A stretch of DNA of 64,000 bases. It comes from Nemertoderma westbladi (taxonomy: Eukaryota > Xenacoelomorpha > Nemertodermatida > Nemertodermatidae). Below the pieces are notes generated by a model, which was given only the letters and a program-made list of their open reading frames with translations, did not search any database and was not told the origin of the DNA. The stretch spans positions 1 through 64,000 of the forward strand of contig JAUCBJ010007162.1 of the NCBI GenBank assembly GCA_032718475.1. The letters run 5' to 3'. Positions 1 through 9,913 of the stretch are shown piece by piece. A program made the translations under genes and the position numbers. Numbering within the stretch: the first letter of the stretch is position 1; each line of letters starts with the position of its first letter.

Positions 1-56
1 CCCCTAACCCCCCCCCCCCCTCCCCCCTCCCCTCCCCCTCCACCCACCCCTCATTA
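1..56. repeat. C-rich homopyrimidine tract
   Basis: The window opens with an almost pure C/T run that includes an unbroken stretch of C. Similar C or G homopolymers recur near 52.83, 54.48, 54.63, 55.37 and 56.33 kb. No gene is seen between here and the first LINE copy at 340. Confidence 0.8.
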
Positions 57-339
57 CTTCTTTACATATATTCAGAATCATGCATTTTATCACCTTCTGG
101 GTGGTAGCTACTAGCAATGCTATTAGCTGCCATCCAGTCCATCATAGACATCTCTTACTCTCACCCTCTCACCCTCTCACTCTATGATTTCGGTTAAATC
201 TTTGGTATTGGGGTGCTTCGCAACACTTACGTATATTCTGTCTATATGGCAAATAAATTTCAAGTTCAAGTTCAAGCAATATATATATAATCAGTATGAG
301 TGTGTGAAGTTCATTGATGATGGGAGATTATGCGAACTA

Positions 340-1742
340 CTACTAGGATCGGCATGCTGCATTGCAGCTGCATTTTTAAGAATGCTGTGCCGGCTTGTCA
401 ACAAAATTGCACCGCCACAACTCCCTATCACCCATGACATTTGCTAGATCATCCGCATCTTTAAGGCCAGTGTCCTTTAAGATGCGTCTCAAGAAAGTCA
501 TGGGCTGTCCACCATGCTTATTCACTCCATGAGGCTGCCAAAGTACAAGATTATGCACTGGCTGGTCCTCACGGCGAAAGCAATGTCCATGCAAAGCGGA
601 GGCGATTTTGTTCTACTGTCAAGCTCGGGGGAACCAATGAGACACCTCCAATGTTATATAGTGTCTGGTTGGAGATGTGTGCATTGTACTTGACACAATG
701 AACCCGCCGTAGCATTCTTGTGAAGGTGCCATCCAGAGATTTGGTGTCCTCAGCAGTTACAGCCCAGCATGGACTCCCATAGAGGAGTACTGGAACTACT
801 GCTGCTCTAAATAATCGGACCTTAAGTTTCCGATTAATTCTCGGTGACTTCCAAATCCTGGAAAGCCTATTCAAGGCTGCCCATGCCTTTCCCTTACGTA
901 TTCGAAGGTCCTCACCTGACTTCCGGATCCATGATCCTAGGTAACAGAAGTCGTCCACATGCTCAAGCATACCATCCTTTGAGCTTATGCTCATCCGATC
1001 AGAGACTTGCTGAGGACTTTCAAAGTTAACTGTCAAAATTTTGGTCTTTCTGGAGTTAATAAAAAGACCAACACTAGAAGCAGCATATTCTAATGAGCTG
1101 AGGAACCGTTGGGCTCCCTCTAATGATTCTGAGAGTACTCCTAAGTCATCAGCAAAGTCTAGATCAGTTAGGTACTTGGCAGGATTTCCTCGACTTCTGG
1201 AGCCAGTTGGTGGAGTTATCATCACCCCATCATCATTATGATGATCTAAGGACATGCGTAGAACATAGTCAACCACAATAATGAACAAGAATGGTGCAAG
1301 TGTGTCTCCTTGGAGGACGCCCCATAACACTTCAAATGGTTCTGTGTCACCGTCAACAGTAGACACAAATGTTGTCGAACCATCGTATACTGATCTGATT
1401 GCTGCAATAATTTCATCAGGAATCCCATATAATGAAAGTATGCTGAACATACGTGAGCGAGAGACTGAATCAAAGGCCTTGAAGAAGTCAACAAAGATAA
1501 CAGCCAGATGCCTGTCTTTCTTTTTTGATAACTCTTCAATTATCCTTCTAAGTGCCAAAATGGGCTCCATGGTCCCACGACCTTTACGGAACCCATTCTG
1601 ATTTCCACGGAGCAGTCTCTCAATGGGATCCCTGATGCGATTTAATAGAATCCTATTGTATAGCTTTGCAGCAATCGAGATCAATGAGATTCCCCGAAAA
1701 GAACCATAGAGTGTTAGGTTGCCCTTCTTGGGAACTGGCACC
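340..1742 (-). mobile_element. Non-LTR retrotransposon (LINE) copy 1, 5'-truncated, with 12-bp target-site duplication
   Basis: The segment is flanked by the same 12 bases, ttatgcgaacta, at 328-339 and 1743-1754: a target-site duplication that fixes both ends. The 3' end lies on the left; read on the minus strand it finishes in a short TAG-repeat tail. The segment is about 97% identical by eye to the copy at 3221-4693, at an offset of 2,880 bases on the left. The element is truncated just upstream of the RT motif region, so it is a dead 5'-truncated insertion. The clade cannot be fixed without alignment. Confidence 0.88.
376..1741 (-). pseudogene. LINE reverse transcriptase fragment (copy 1), frameshifted near the 3' end
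   Basis: The translation shows the non-LTR RT block series: a PKKGNLT..RGISLIS start block, an IFVDFFKAFDSV segment (RT motif A with catalytic Asp), a GVLQGDTLAPFLF block and the FADD motif of the RT active site. The thumb and C-terminal region follow. Near 590 the frame is lost; the last 70 residues (HCFRREDQPVHN...) continue in another frame at 376-594. Copy 2 keeps the same region in one frame, so the shift is a lesion in this copy. The endonuclease and the N-terminal part of the RT are absent. Confidence 0.85.
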
Positions 1743-1754
1743 TTATGCGAACTA

Positions 1755-3150
1755 GTATTCCTGTATACAATGTTATTATCTTATACAACATGTAACCTAC
1801 ACGTACACACATGGTTACGGTTAGAACTCATCAATAGAAGCACAAAAAAATTAATAATAATAATAATAATAATGCATTCGCGCTCAGTAGTAACAAAACT
1901 TTATAAGTAGTAAGATGAACCCCTTTTCGGCGACAGTTGGACCTACTTCGCACCTTAGGTGTTAAGTAGGTCATTAATTAATTAAACAATTAATTAATTG
2001 GTCGATTAAACAATTAATTAATTGTTTAATCGATCGATTTGTATCAAATAATGTTGCCAAAGGCAATTTAATTTGACACAAATCAATCAGATAGGGGACG
2101 CGCGATGAATAGATTGTACTACAGTAGATAAAATATACAATACAATAGGCACTGTACAATACAATATACAGTACATTTGTATTATTTTTGTCGTACAATA
2201 GAATGATAGAATGAAATAAAAAGATGCGAGCGGGGCCCAAAACATAAATTACCCTCACACGAAAATAAAATGGGCCAGTTTGGCCCTGGCTCAGTCCCTC
2301 AATAATCTGAGGCTGTTTGGGCTCTTATTAGACGTAGCATGACTAACCCCATTGAATCCTATGTTGGGTTATACTGCATGTCAACGCGTAGGTGGGGACT
2401 GCCACGAATTTTAAATTATTTAATCCTCAACCATTTCTATACTAGATACTGTAGTTTTATGTACCATACGACCATTGTCAAATCGCCTGAGAAATTAAAA
2501 TAAACATCTGGTTTGCAATAGATTGCATTCTTTCACATTGTGTTGTGAAGCAGCCTTGCGCGCCTGACCGCACATAATTAAATAAGGCCCTCTTTTAATA
2601 CATAAGTTATATACAGTTTATCTTCAATTTATTGAATTTGTTTTTATTTACAATCCTAATTGTTCTACTGTATTATAATTTATGTTTTATTATAACAAGC
2701 TATATCCTGTTAATCTTTATTAATTTTATTTGTACTGAGTTTTTCGAGGGCGCTGTTTCCAATGGTCCTACTCTCAAAACGATCTAACCTACTGTATAAT
2801 TAATTACTTAAGTCTGCGAGGTATGCGTAAGTAACAAATCTCGTTTACCAGTTTTCCTCAAAAACTATGAAGCTATATTGCTTAAGAGTTATGAGGGGCG
2901 AGCCATGAGGCAAGATGTTTGAAACTTTTTTAGATATATTATTACTTAATTTTGACCCCCCAGTCGGTATCTATTACAATATATGCTATATCTTTTTGCG
3001 GAGTCACAGAGTAGTCTGAAGTTCCGAGTCTGCTGCTAGAGGGTGAAATGTCTCAAAGTGAAAACCATACAGTAGCTATGAATTGGTTACTAGGCAATAA
3101 TACTACATTTTGTATAGTTAGGCCTATTGCTGATCGAACGAAAACTGCCC
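1755..3150. other. Non-coding interval with microsatellite and 32-bp palindrome
   Basis: This is AT-rich DNA with no supported gene. It holds a (TAA)n microsatellite near 1852-1873 and a perfect 32-bp palindrome at 2002-2033 built from attaa/ttaat words, in a wider AATTAATT-rich patch at 1970-2040. Short runs of atacaatacaat follow at 2130-2170. The rest shows no structure I can name. Confidence 0.6.
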
Positions 3151-3225
3151 TGGTCCATCATGTGAGGATCGAACCCACGACCTACTGGAGATGTGAATTC
3201 AAAGCAACCACTACACCAACTACTA
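3151..3225 (-). repeat. tRNA-like sequence (tRNA pseudogene or SINE head)
   Basis: On the minus strand there is an A-box-like TGGTGTAGTGG (3208-3218) and a perfect B box GGGTTCGATCC (3166-3176). The T arm is a full 5-bp stem (GTGGG/CTCAC), and the 3' acceptor ends in ACCA. The anticodon arm does not fold and the acceptor stem pairs only partly, so this is a tRNA-derived element or tRNA pseudogene, not a clear functional tRNA. The 3' end of LINE copy 2 abuts its 5' end exactly. Confidence 0.6.
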
Positions 3226-4693
3226 GGATCGGCATGCTGCATTGCAGCTGCATTTTTAAGAATGCTGTGCCGGCTTGTCAACAAAATTGCACTGCCACAA
3301 CTCCCTATCACCCATGACATTTGCTAGATCATCCGCATCTTTAAGGCCAGTGTCCTTTAAGATGCGTCTCAACAAAGTCATGGGCTGTCCACCATGCTTA
3401 TTCACTCCATGAGGCTGCCAAAGTACAAGATTATGCACTGGCTGGTCCTCACGGCGAAAGCAATGTCCTGCAAAGCGGAGGCGATTTTGTTCTAGTGTCA
3501 AGCTTGGGGGAACCAATGAGAAACCTCCAATGTTATATAGTGTCTGGTTGGAGATGTGTGCATTGTACTTGACACAATGAACCCGGCGTAGCATTCTTGT
3601 GAATGTGCCATCCAGAGATTTGGTGTCCTCAGCAGTTAGAGCCCAGCATGGACTCCCGTAGAGGAGTACTGGAACTACTGCTGCTCTAAATAATCGGACC
3701 TTAAGTTTCCGATTAATCCTAGGTGACTTCCAAATCCTGGAAAGCCTATTCAAGGCTGCCCATGCCTTTCCCTTACGTATTCGAAGGTCCTCACCTGACT
3801 TCCGGATCCATGATCCCAGGTAACAGAAGTCGTCCACATGCTCAAGCATACCATCCTTTGAGCTTATGCTCATCCGATCAGAGACTTGCTGAGGACTTTC
3901 AAAGTTAACTGTCTGAATTTTGGTCTTTCTGGAGTTAATAAAAAGACCAACACTAGAAGCAGCATGTTCTAATGAGCTGAGGAGCCGTTGGGCTCCCTCT
4001 AATGATTCTGAGAGTACTCCTAAGTCATCAGCAAAGTCTAGATCAGTTAGGTACTTGGCAGGATTTCCTCGACTTCTGGAGCCAGTAGGTGGAGTTATCA
4101 TCACCCCATCATCATTATGATGATCTAAGGACATGCGTAGAACATAGTCAACCACAATAATGAACAAGAATGGTGCAAGTGTGTCTCCTTGGGGGACGCC
4201 CCATAACACTTCGAATGGTTCTGTGTCACCGTCAACAGTAGACACAAATGTTGTCGAACCATCGTATACTGATCTGATTGCTGCAATAATTTCATCAGGA
4301 ATCCCATATAATGAAGGTATACTGAACATACGTGACCGAGAAACTGAATCAAAGGCCTTGAAGAAGTCAACAAAGATAACAGCCAGATGCCTGTCTTTCT
4401 TTTTTGATAATTCTTCAATTATCCTTCTAAGTGCCAAAATGGGCTCCATGGTCCCACGACCTTTACGGAACCCATTCTTATTTCCACGGAGCAGTCTCTC
4501 AATGGGATCCCTGATGCGATTTAATAGAATCCTATTGTATAGCTTTGCAGCAATCGAGATCAATGAGATTCCCCGAAAATAACCATAGAGTGTTAGGTTG
4601 CCCTTCTTGGGAACTGGCACCAACTTATTTGTTTTCATTTCTTGTGGGACTCTTGTTGTTCGGTACATGTCTACTATGATGGATAGAACAGTA
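3221..4693 (-). mobile_element. Non-LTR retrotransposon (LINE) copy 2, 5'-truncated
   Basis: This is a second copy of the same LINE family as 340-1742, reaching about 75 bases further 5'. The 3' tail again ends in a TAG-type sequence. Coding sequence can be read in frame slightly beyond the first Met to about 4690, after which a 16-bp direct repeat and the hexanucleotide array begin. I could not find a convincing target-site duplication. Its 3' end falls at the 5' end of the tRNA-like sequence. Confidence 0.85.
3256..4668 (-). CDS. LINE reverse transcriptase, C-terminal 470 residues in one open frame
   Basis: An uninterrupted 470-codon frame covers RT motifs from VPQEMKTNKLVPVPKKG through motif A (VIFVDFFKAFDS), the GVPQGDTLAPFLF block and FADD (about residues 200-210), then the thumb and a C-terminal domain beginning RLRFAGHCFRRED. 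A full-length LINE ORF2 also has an apurinic endonuclease and more N-terminal RT, both missing here. The start Met is simply the first in frame; the original frame ran further upstream. It can make no active element alone, but it is the better-preserved reference for copy 1. Clade assignment (RTE-like or other) is open. Confidence 0.85.
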   Translation of the reverse strand: MYRTTRVPQEMKTNKLVPVPKKGNLTLYGYFRGISLISIAAKLYNRILLNRIRDPIERLLRGNKNGFRKGRGTMEPILALRRIIEELSKKKDRHLAVIFVDFFKAFDSVSRSRMFSIPSLYGIPDEIIAAIRSVYDGSTTFVSTVDGDTEPFEVLWGVPQGDTLAPFLFIIVVDYVLRMSLDHHNDDGVMITPPTGSRSRGNPAKYLTDLDFADDLGVLSESLEGAQRLLSSLEHAASSVGLFINSRKTKIQTVNFESPQQVSDRMSISSKDGMLEHVDDFCYLGSWIRKSGEDLRIRKGKAWAALNRLSRIWKSPRINRKLKVRLFRAAVVPVLLYGSPCWALTAEDTKSLDGTFTRMLRRVHCVKYNAHISNQTLYNIGGFSLVPPSLTLEQNRLRFAGHCFRREDQPVHNLVLWQPHGVNKHGGQPMTLLRRILKDTGLKDADDLANVMGDRELWQCNFVDKPAQHS

Positions 4694-4726
4694 ACGTTCG
4701 AATTTGTTCGTTAACGTTCGAATTTG
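4692..4726. repeat. 16-bp direct repeat between LINE and array
   Basis: The sequence taacgttcgaatttgt occurs at 4692-4707 and again at 4711-4726. It lies exactly between the 5' break of LINE copy 2 and the hexanucleotide array. Confidence 0.85.
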
Positions 4727-4756
4727 TAAGACTCTGATTTAAGAACTGAGGCACTC

Positions 4757-7700
4757 CCCACAACCACAGCCACAGCCACAACCATAGCCACAGCCACAGC
4801 CACAGCCACAGCCACAGCCACAGCCACAGCCACAGCCACAGCCACAGCCACAGCCACAGCCACAGCCACAGCCACAGCCACAGCCACAGCCACAGCCACA
4901 GCCACAGCCACAGCCACAGCCACAGCCACAGCCACAGCCACAGCCACAGCCACAGCCACAGCCACAGCCACAGCCACAGCCACAGCCACAGCCACAGCCA
5001 CAGCCACAGCCACAGCCACAGCCACAGCCACAGCCACGGCCACAGCCACAGCCACAGCCACAGCCACAGCCACAGCCACAGCCACAGCCACAGCCACAGC
5101 CACAGCCACAGCCACAGCCACAGCCACAGCCATAGCCAAGCCACAGCCACAGCCACAGCCACAGCCACAGCCACAGCCACAGCCACAGCCACAGCCACAG
5201 CCACAGCCACAGCCACAGCCACAGCCACAGCCACAGCCACAGCCACAGCCACAGCCACAGCCACAGCCACAGCCACAGCCACAGCCACAGCCTCAACCTC
5301 AGCCTCAGCCTCAAGCCTCAGCCTCAGCCTCAGCCTCAGCCTCAGCCTCAGCCTCAGCCTCAGCCTCAGCCTCAGCCTCAGCCTCAGCCTCAGCCTCAGC
5401 CTCAGCCTCAGCCTCAGCCTCAGCCTCAGCCTCAGCCTCAGACTCAGCCTCAGCCTCAGCCTCAGCCTCAGCCTCAGCCTCAGCCTCAGCCACAGCCACA
5501 GCCACAGCCACAGCCACAGCCACAGCCACAGCCACAGCCACAGCCACAGCCACAGCCACAGCCACAGCCACAGCCTCAGCCTCAGCCTCAGCCACAGCCA
5601 CAGCCACAGCCACAGCCACAGCCACAGCCACAGCCACAGCCACAGCCACAGCCACAGCCACAGCCACAGCCTCAGCCTCAGCCTCAACCACAGCCACAGC
5701 CACAGCCACAGCCACAGCCACAGCCACAGCCACAGCCTCAGCCTCAGCCTCAGCCTCAGCCTCAGCCTCAGCCTCAGCCTCAGCCTCACCCTCAGCCTCA
5801 GCCTCAGCCTCAGCCTCAGCCTCAGCCTCAGCCTCAGCCTCAGCCTCAGCCTCAGCCTCAGCCTCAGCCTCAGCCTCAGCCTCAGCCACAGCCACAGCCA
5901 CAGCCACAGCCACAGCCACAGCCACAGCCACAGCCACAGCCACAGCCACAGCCACAGCCACAGCCACAGCCACAGCCACAGCCACAGCCACAGCCACAGC
6001 CACAGCCACAGCCACAGCCACAGCCACAGCCACAGCCACAGCCACAGCCACAGCCACAGCCACAGCCACAGCCACAGCCACAGCCACAGCCACAGCCACA
6101 GCCACAGCCACAGCCACAGCCACAGCCACAGCCACAGCCACAGCCACAGCCACAGCCACAGCCACAGCCACAGCCACAGCCACAGCCACAGCCACAGCCA
6201 CAGCCTCAGCCTCAGCCTCAGCCTCAACCTCAGCCTCAGCCTCAGCCTCAGCCTCAGCCTCAGCCTCAGCCTCAGCCTCAGCCTCAGCCTCAGCCTCAGC
6301 CTCAGCCTCAGCCTCAGCCTCAGCCTCAGCCTCAGCCTCAGCCTCAGCCTCAGCCTCAGCCTCAGCCTCAGCCTCAGCCTCAGCCTCAGCCTCAGCCTCA
6401 GCCTCAGCCTCAGCCTCAGCCTCAGCCTCAGCCTCAGCCTCAGCCTCAGCCTCAGCCTCAGCCTCAGCCTCAGCCTCAGCCTCAGCCTCAGCCTCAGCCT
6501 CAGCCTCAGCCTCAGCCTCAGCCTCAGCCTCAGCCTCAGCCTCAGCCTCAGCCTCAGCCTCAGCCTCAGCCTCAGCCTCAGCCTCAGCCTCAGCCTCAGC
6601 CTCAGCCTCAGCCTCAGCCTCAGCCTCAGCCTCAGCCTCAGCCTCAGCCTCAGCCTCAGCCTCAGCCTCAGCCTCAGCCTCAGCCTCAGCCTCAGCCTCA
6701 GCCTCAGCCTCAGCCTCAGCCTCAGCCTCAGCCTCAGCCTCAGCCTCAGCCTCAGCCTCAGCCTCAGCCTCAGCCTCAGCCTCAGCCTCAGCCTCAGCCT
6801 CAGCCTCAGCCTCAGCCTCAGCCTCAGCCTCAGCCTCAGCCTCAGCCTCAGCCTCAGCCTCAGCCTCAGCCTCAGCCTCAGCCTCAGCCTCAGCCTCAGC
6901 CTCAGCCTCAGCCTCAGCCTCAGCCTCAGCCTCAGCCTCAGCCTCAGCCTCAGCCTCAGCCTCAGCCTCAGCCTCAGCCTCAGCCTCAGCCTCAGCCTCA
7001 GCCTCAGCCTCAGCCTCAGCCTCAGCCTCAGCCTCAGCCTCAGCCTCAGCCTCAGCCTCAGCCTCAGCCTCAGCCTCAGCCTCAGCCTCAGCCTCAGCCT
7101 CAGCCTCAGCCTCAGCCTCAGCCTCAGCCTCAGCCTCAGCCTCAGCCTCAGCCTCAGCCTCAGCCTCAGCCTCAGCCTCAGCCTCAGCCTCAGCCTCAGC
7201 CTCAGCCTCAGCCTCAGCCTCAGCCTCAGCCTCAGCCTCAGCCTCAGCCTCAGCCTCAGCCTCAGCCTCAGCCTCAGCCTCAGCCTCAGCCTCAGCCTCA
7301 GCCTCAGCCTCAGCCTCAGCCTCAGCCTCAGCCTCAGCCTCAGCCTCAGCCTCAGCCTCAGCCTCAGCCTCAGCCTCAGCCTCAGCCTCAGCCTCAGCCT
7401 CAGCCTCAGCCTCAGCCTCAGCCTCAGCCTCAGCCTCAGCCTCAGCCTCAGCCTCAGCCTCAGCCTCAGCCTCAGCCTCAGCCTCAGCCTCAGCCTCAGC
7501 CTCAGCCTCAGCCTCAGCCTCAGCCTCAGCCTCAGCCTCAGCCTCAGCCTCAGCCTCAGCCTCAGCCTCAGCCTCAGCCTCAGCCTCAGCCTCAGCCTCA
7601 GCCTCAGCCTCAGCCTCAGCCTCAGCCTCAGCCTCAGCCTCAGCCTCAGCCTCAGCCTCAGCCTCAGCCTCAGCCTCAGCCTCAGCCTCAGCCTCAGCCT

Positions 7701-8597
7701 CAGCCTCAGCCTCAGCCTCAGCCTCAGCCTCAGCCTCAGCCTCAGCCTCAGCCTCAGCCTCAGCCTCAGCCTCACCCTCAGCCTCAGCCTCAGCCTCAGC
7801 CTCAGCCTCAGCCTCAGCCTCAGCCTCAGCCTCAGCCTCAGCCTCATCCTCAGCCTCAGCCTCATCCTCAGCCTCAGCCTCAGCCTCAGCCTCAGCCTCA
7901 GCCTCAGCCTCAGCCTCAGCCTCAGCCTCAGCCTCAGCCTCAGCCTCAGCCTCAGCCTCAGCCTCAGCCTCAGCCTCAGCCTCAGCCTCAGCCTCAGCCT
8001 CAGCCTCAGCCTCAGCCTCAGCCTCAGCCTCAGCCTCATCCTCAGCCTCAGCCTCATCCTCAGCCTCAGCCTCAGCCTCAGCCTCAGCCTCAGCCTCAGC
8101 CTCAGCCTCAGCCTCAGCCTCAGCCTCAGCCTCAGCCTCAGCCTCAGCCTCAGCCTCAGCCTCAGCCTCAGCCTCAGCCTCAGCCTCAGCCTCAGCCTCA
8201 GCCTCAGCCTCAGCCTCAGCCACAGCCTCAGCCTCAGCCTCAGCCTCAGCCTCAGCCTCAGCCTCAGCCTCAGCCTCAGCCTCATCCTCAGCCTCAGCCT
8301 CAACCTCAGCCTCAGCCTCAGCCTCAGCCTCAGCCTAGGCCTCAGCCTCAGCCTCAGCCTCAGCCACAGCTTCAGCCTCAGCCTCAGCCTCAGCCTCAGC
8401 CTCAGCCTCAGCCTCAGCCTCAGCCTCAGCCTCAGCCTCAGCCTCAGCCTCAACCTCAGCCTTAGCCTCAGCCTCAGCCTCAGCCTCAGCCTAGGCCTCA
8501 GCCTCAGCCTCAGCCTCAGCCACAGCCTCAGCCAAAGCCACAGCCTCAGCCTCAGCCACAGCCACAGCCTCAGCCACAGCCTCAGCCTCAGCCACAG
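4757..8597. repeat. Hexanucleotide satellite array, (CCACAG)n and (CCTCAG)n
   Basis: About 3.84 kb of six-base units occur in homogeneous blocks: CCACAG about 4757-5290, CCTCAG to 5488, then short alternations, CCACAG 5886-6203, and a 2-kb CCTCAG block from 6204. The last 300 bases are degenerate. Rare variants include CCTCAT, CCTCAC and CCTAGG. One 5-bp unit near 5140 and one 7-bp unit near 5312 offset each other. The six-base unit contains no stop in any of six frames, so the very long minus-strand open frames here are not evidence of genes. On the plus strand both main variants read Pro-Gln, and that frame runs into the gag-like sequence that follows. Confidence 0.97.
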
Positions 8598-8770
8598 CGC
8601 CTGAGGGAAGACTCTCGAGAAATCATTGATTCTTTATTACAAAGAAATGATTCTCCATTACAAAGAACTGATGACTTAGAGAACAAATGGCATTAATGCA
8701 AGACCATATCACCCTAACAAATAAGAAAGTCGACTCCAAAGCAGCGTCGCAGGATGTGCATATTTTAAAA
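8598..8770 (+). pseudogene. Gag-like N-terminal remnant joined to the Pro-Gln array
   Basis: In the Pro-Gln frame of the array, translation continues without a stop for about 29 codons into a charged segment (REDSREIIDSLLQRND) and stops near 8692. A second frame, opening with MALMQDHITLTNKK at 8687, carries on to the palindrome, which suggests one frameshift near 8690. The composition fits the coiled-coil-like N-terminal part of BEL/Pao gag proteins. Homology to element 2 gag is not obvious here, so this is an inference from position. Confidence 0.45.
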
Positions 8771-9068
8771 TGCGCCTCTGATGTGAGCGGTATTCATGAC
8801 GAGAATACAGTACATCAGAACGACCGAAGCTCGTATCTAACCAACCTTTTATTAAATTCTTCGGCAGTCGAAACCGACCTCACCAGACATAATATGTCTG
8901 GTGAGGTCGGTTTCGACTGCCGAAGAATTTAATAAAAGGTTGGTTAGATACGAGCTTCGGTCGTTCTGATGTACTGTATTCTCGTCATGAATACCGCTCA
9001 CATCAGAGGCGCACTGTCGGGCTTCGTTTCTAGCCATATTATGGCTAGAAACGAAGCCCGACAGTGCG
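8771..9068. repeat. Two adjacent perfect palindromes inside gag
   Basis: The first palindrome is 8771-9013: 121-base arms, identical on the two strands, around a single central base at 8892. The second is 9010-9068: 29-base arms around 9039. The two share a four-base overlap. In the decayed gag the outer left arm (A) and outer right arm (B) are the parts expected to be contiguous, so the order is A, reverse A, reverse B, B. Both strands therefore encode the same peptide over most of the first palindrome. Confidence 0.95.
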
Positions 9069-9652
9069 TCTCCTCAGCTCAAATTTTAAAGTTTGATGGC
9101 AACGAACTGAAATGGCTACCCTTTGCAGAGTTCTGCAAGGACAGTATTCTAGAATCGCCATTGAGTGAACGTGAGAAGCTTAGATATTTATTTAGTTGCC
9201 TGGAAGGACCCCCTAAACAGATGGCTGCAAAATATGTGGGCCATGTAGACGGCATCAACACTGTTTGGGATACTCTAAAGGAGCGGTATGGCAATGAAGA
9301 AAGCTTGGCACGCAACATGTATGACAGATTAATCTCTAAAAATAGATCCACTCAAAACGGGATCGTGGAGTTTAGAGATGAAGTAGAGGAAATTTGTCAC
9401 CAGCTTGATTGGCTAGGACCGAAAAAAGTGTACTATACAATCATGACAGTACAGTTTGTTTTCAGTGCGCTTCCAAAGGGCTCCACTGGGACCAGATGGG
9501 ATCGATACACTTACAATTACAAACTTAAACACAGATGTTTCCCTGATATGGACTCGTTTAGAGGTTTCTTGAAGGCCGAAACCTCCACGTATCTTATCAC
9601 AATGAACCAGGAAAAAAGCACCCATTCAGACACACAGACATTCAAACACTGA
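9041..9652 (+). pseudogene. BEL/Pao gag core (DUF1759-like), element 1
   Basis: About 200 residues resemble the gag core of element 2: FDGNELKWLPFAEFCKDSI, a CLEGPPKQMAAKYVGH block, VWDTLKERYGN and IVEFRDEVEEICHQLDWLG each have a clear counterpart there. This is the capsid-like region that precedes the zinc knuckles in BEL/Pao elements. The frame ends at 9652; related protein-like sequence resumes in a shifted frame at about 9655-9895 (a segment with CPCDHSGSDTEGC). The ATG at 9041 is the first in the conserved segment; the original start lay upstream of the palindrome. Confidence 0.85.
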
Positions 9653-9913
9653 TAAGACAGCAACCAAGAAGCGATACGCTTATGTTACCAACTATGAAGA
9701 GTGTCCCTGTGATCACTCTGGTTCCGACACAGAGGGATGTGAAAGCATATATTACGGTGAGGTGAACTCCAGAGGTGAAAATAAACACAGTGGCCAAGGC
9801 AAACCAAATAGGAGAACACCTCCTCCCAAGGCCAATAGCACCCCAAGAAAGCATATGAGGATAACCGTAAGGCGACCACGAAGACCTATAATATAATCAC
9901 AGCCGGCACCACC

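Noticed and set aside
1-20. Telomere-like start (cccctaaccc)
   Set aside because: Only one CCCTAA-like word occurs; the rest is a plain C run with scattered T.
4674-8453. Very long minus-strand open frames reading Leu-Arg, Leu-Trp or Ala-Glu repeats over the first array
   Set aside because: The six-base unit has no stop codon in any frame, so all six readings are open by default. These readings do not connect to any gene-like sequence on the minus strand.
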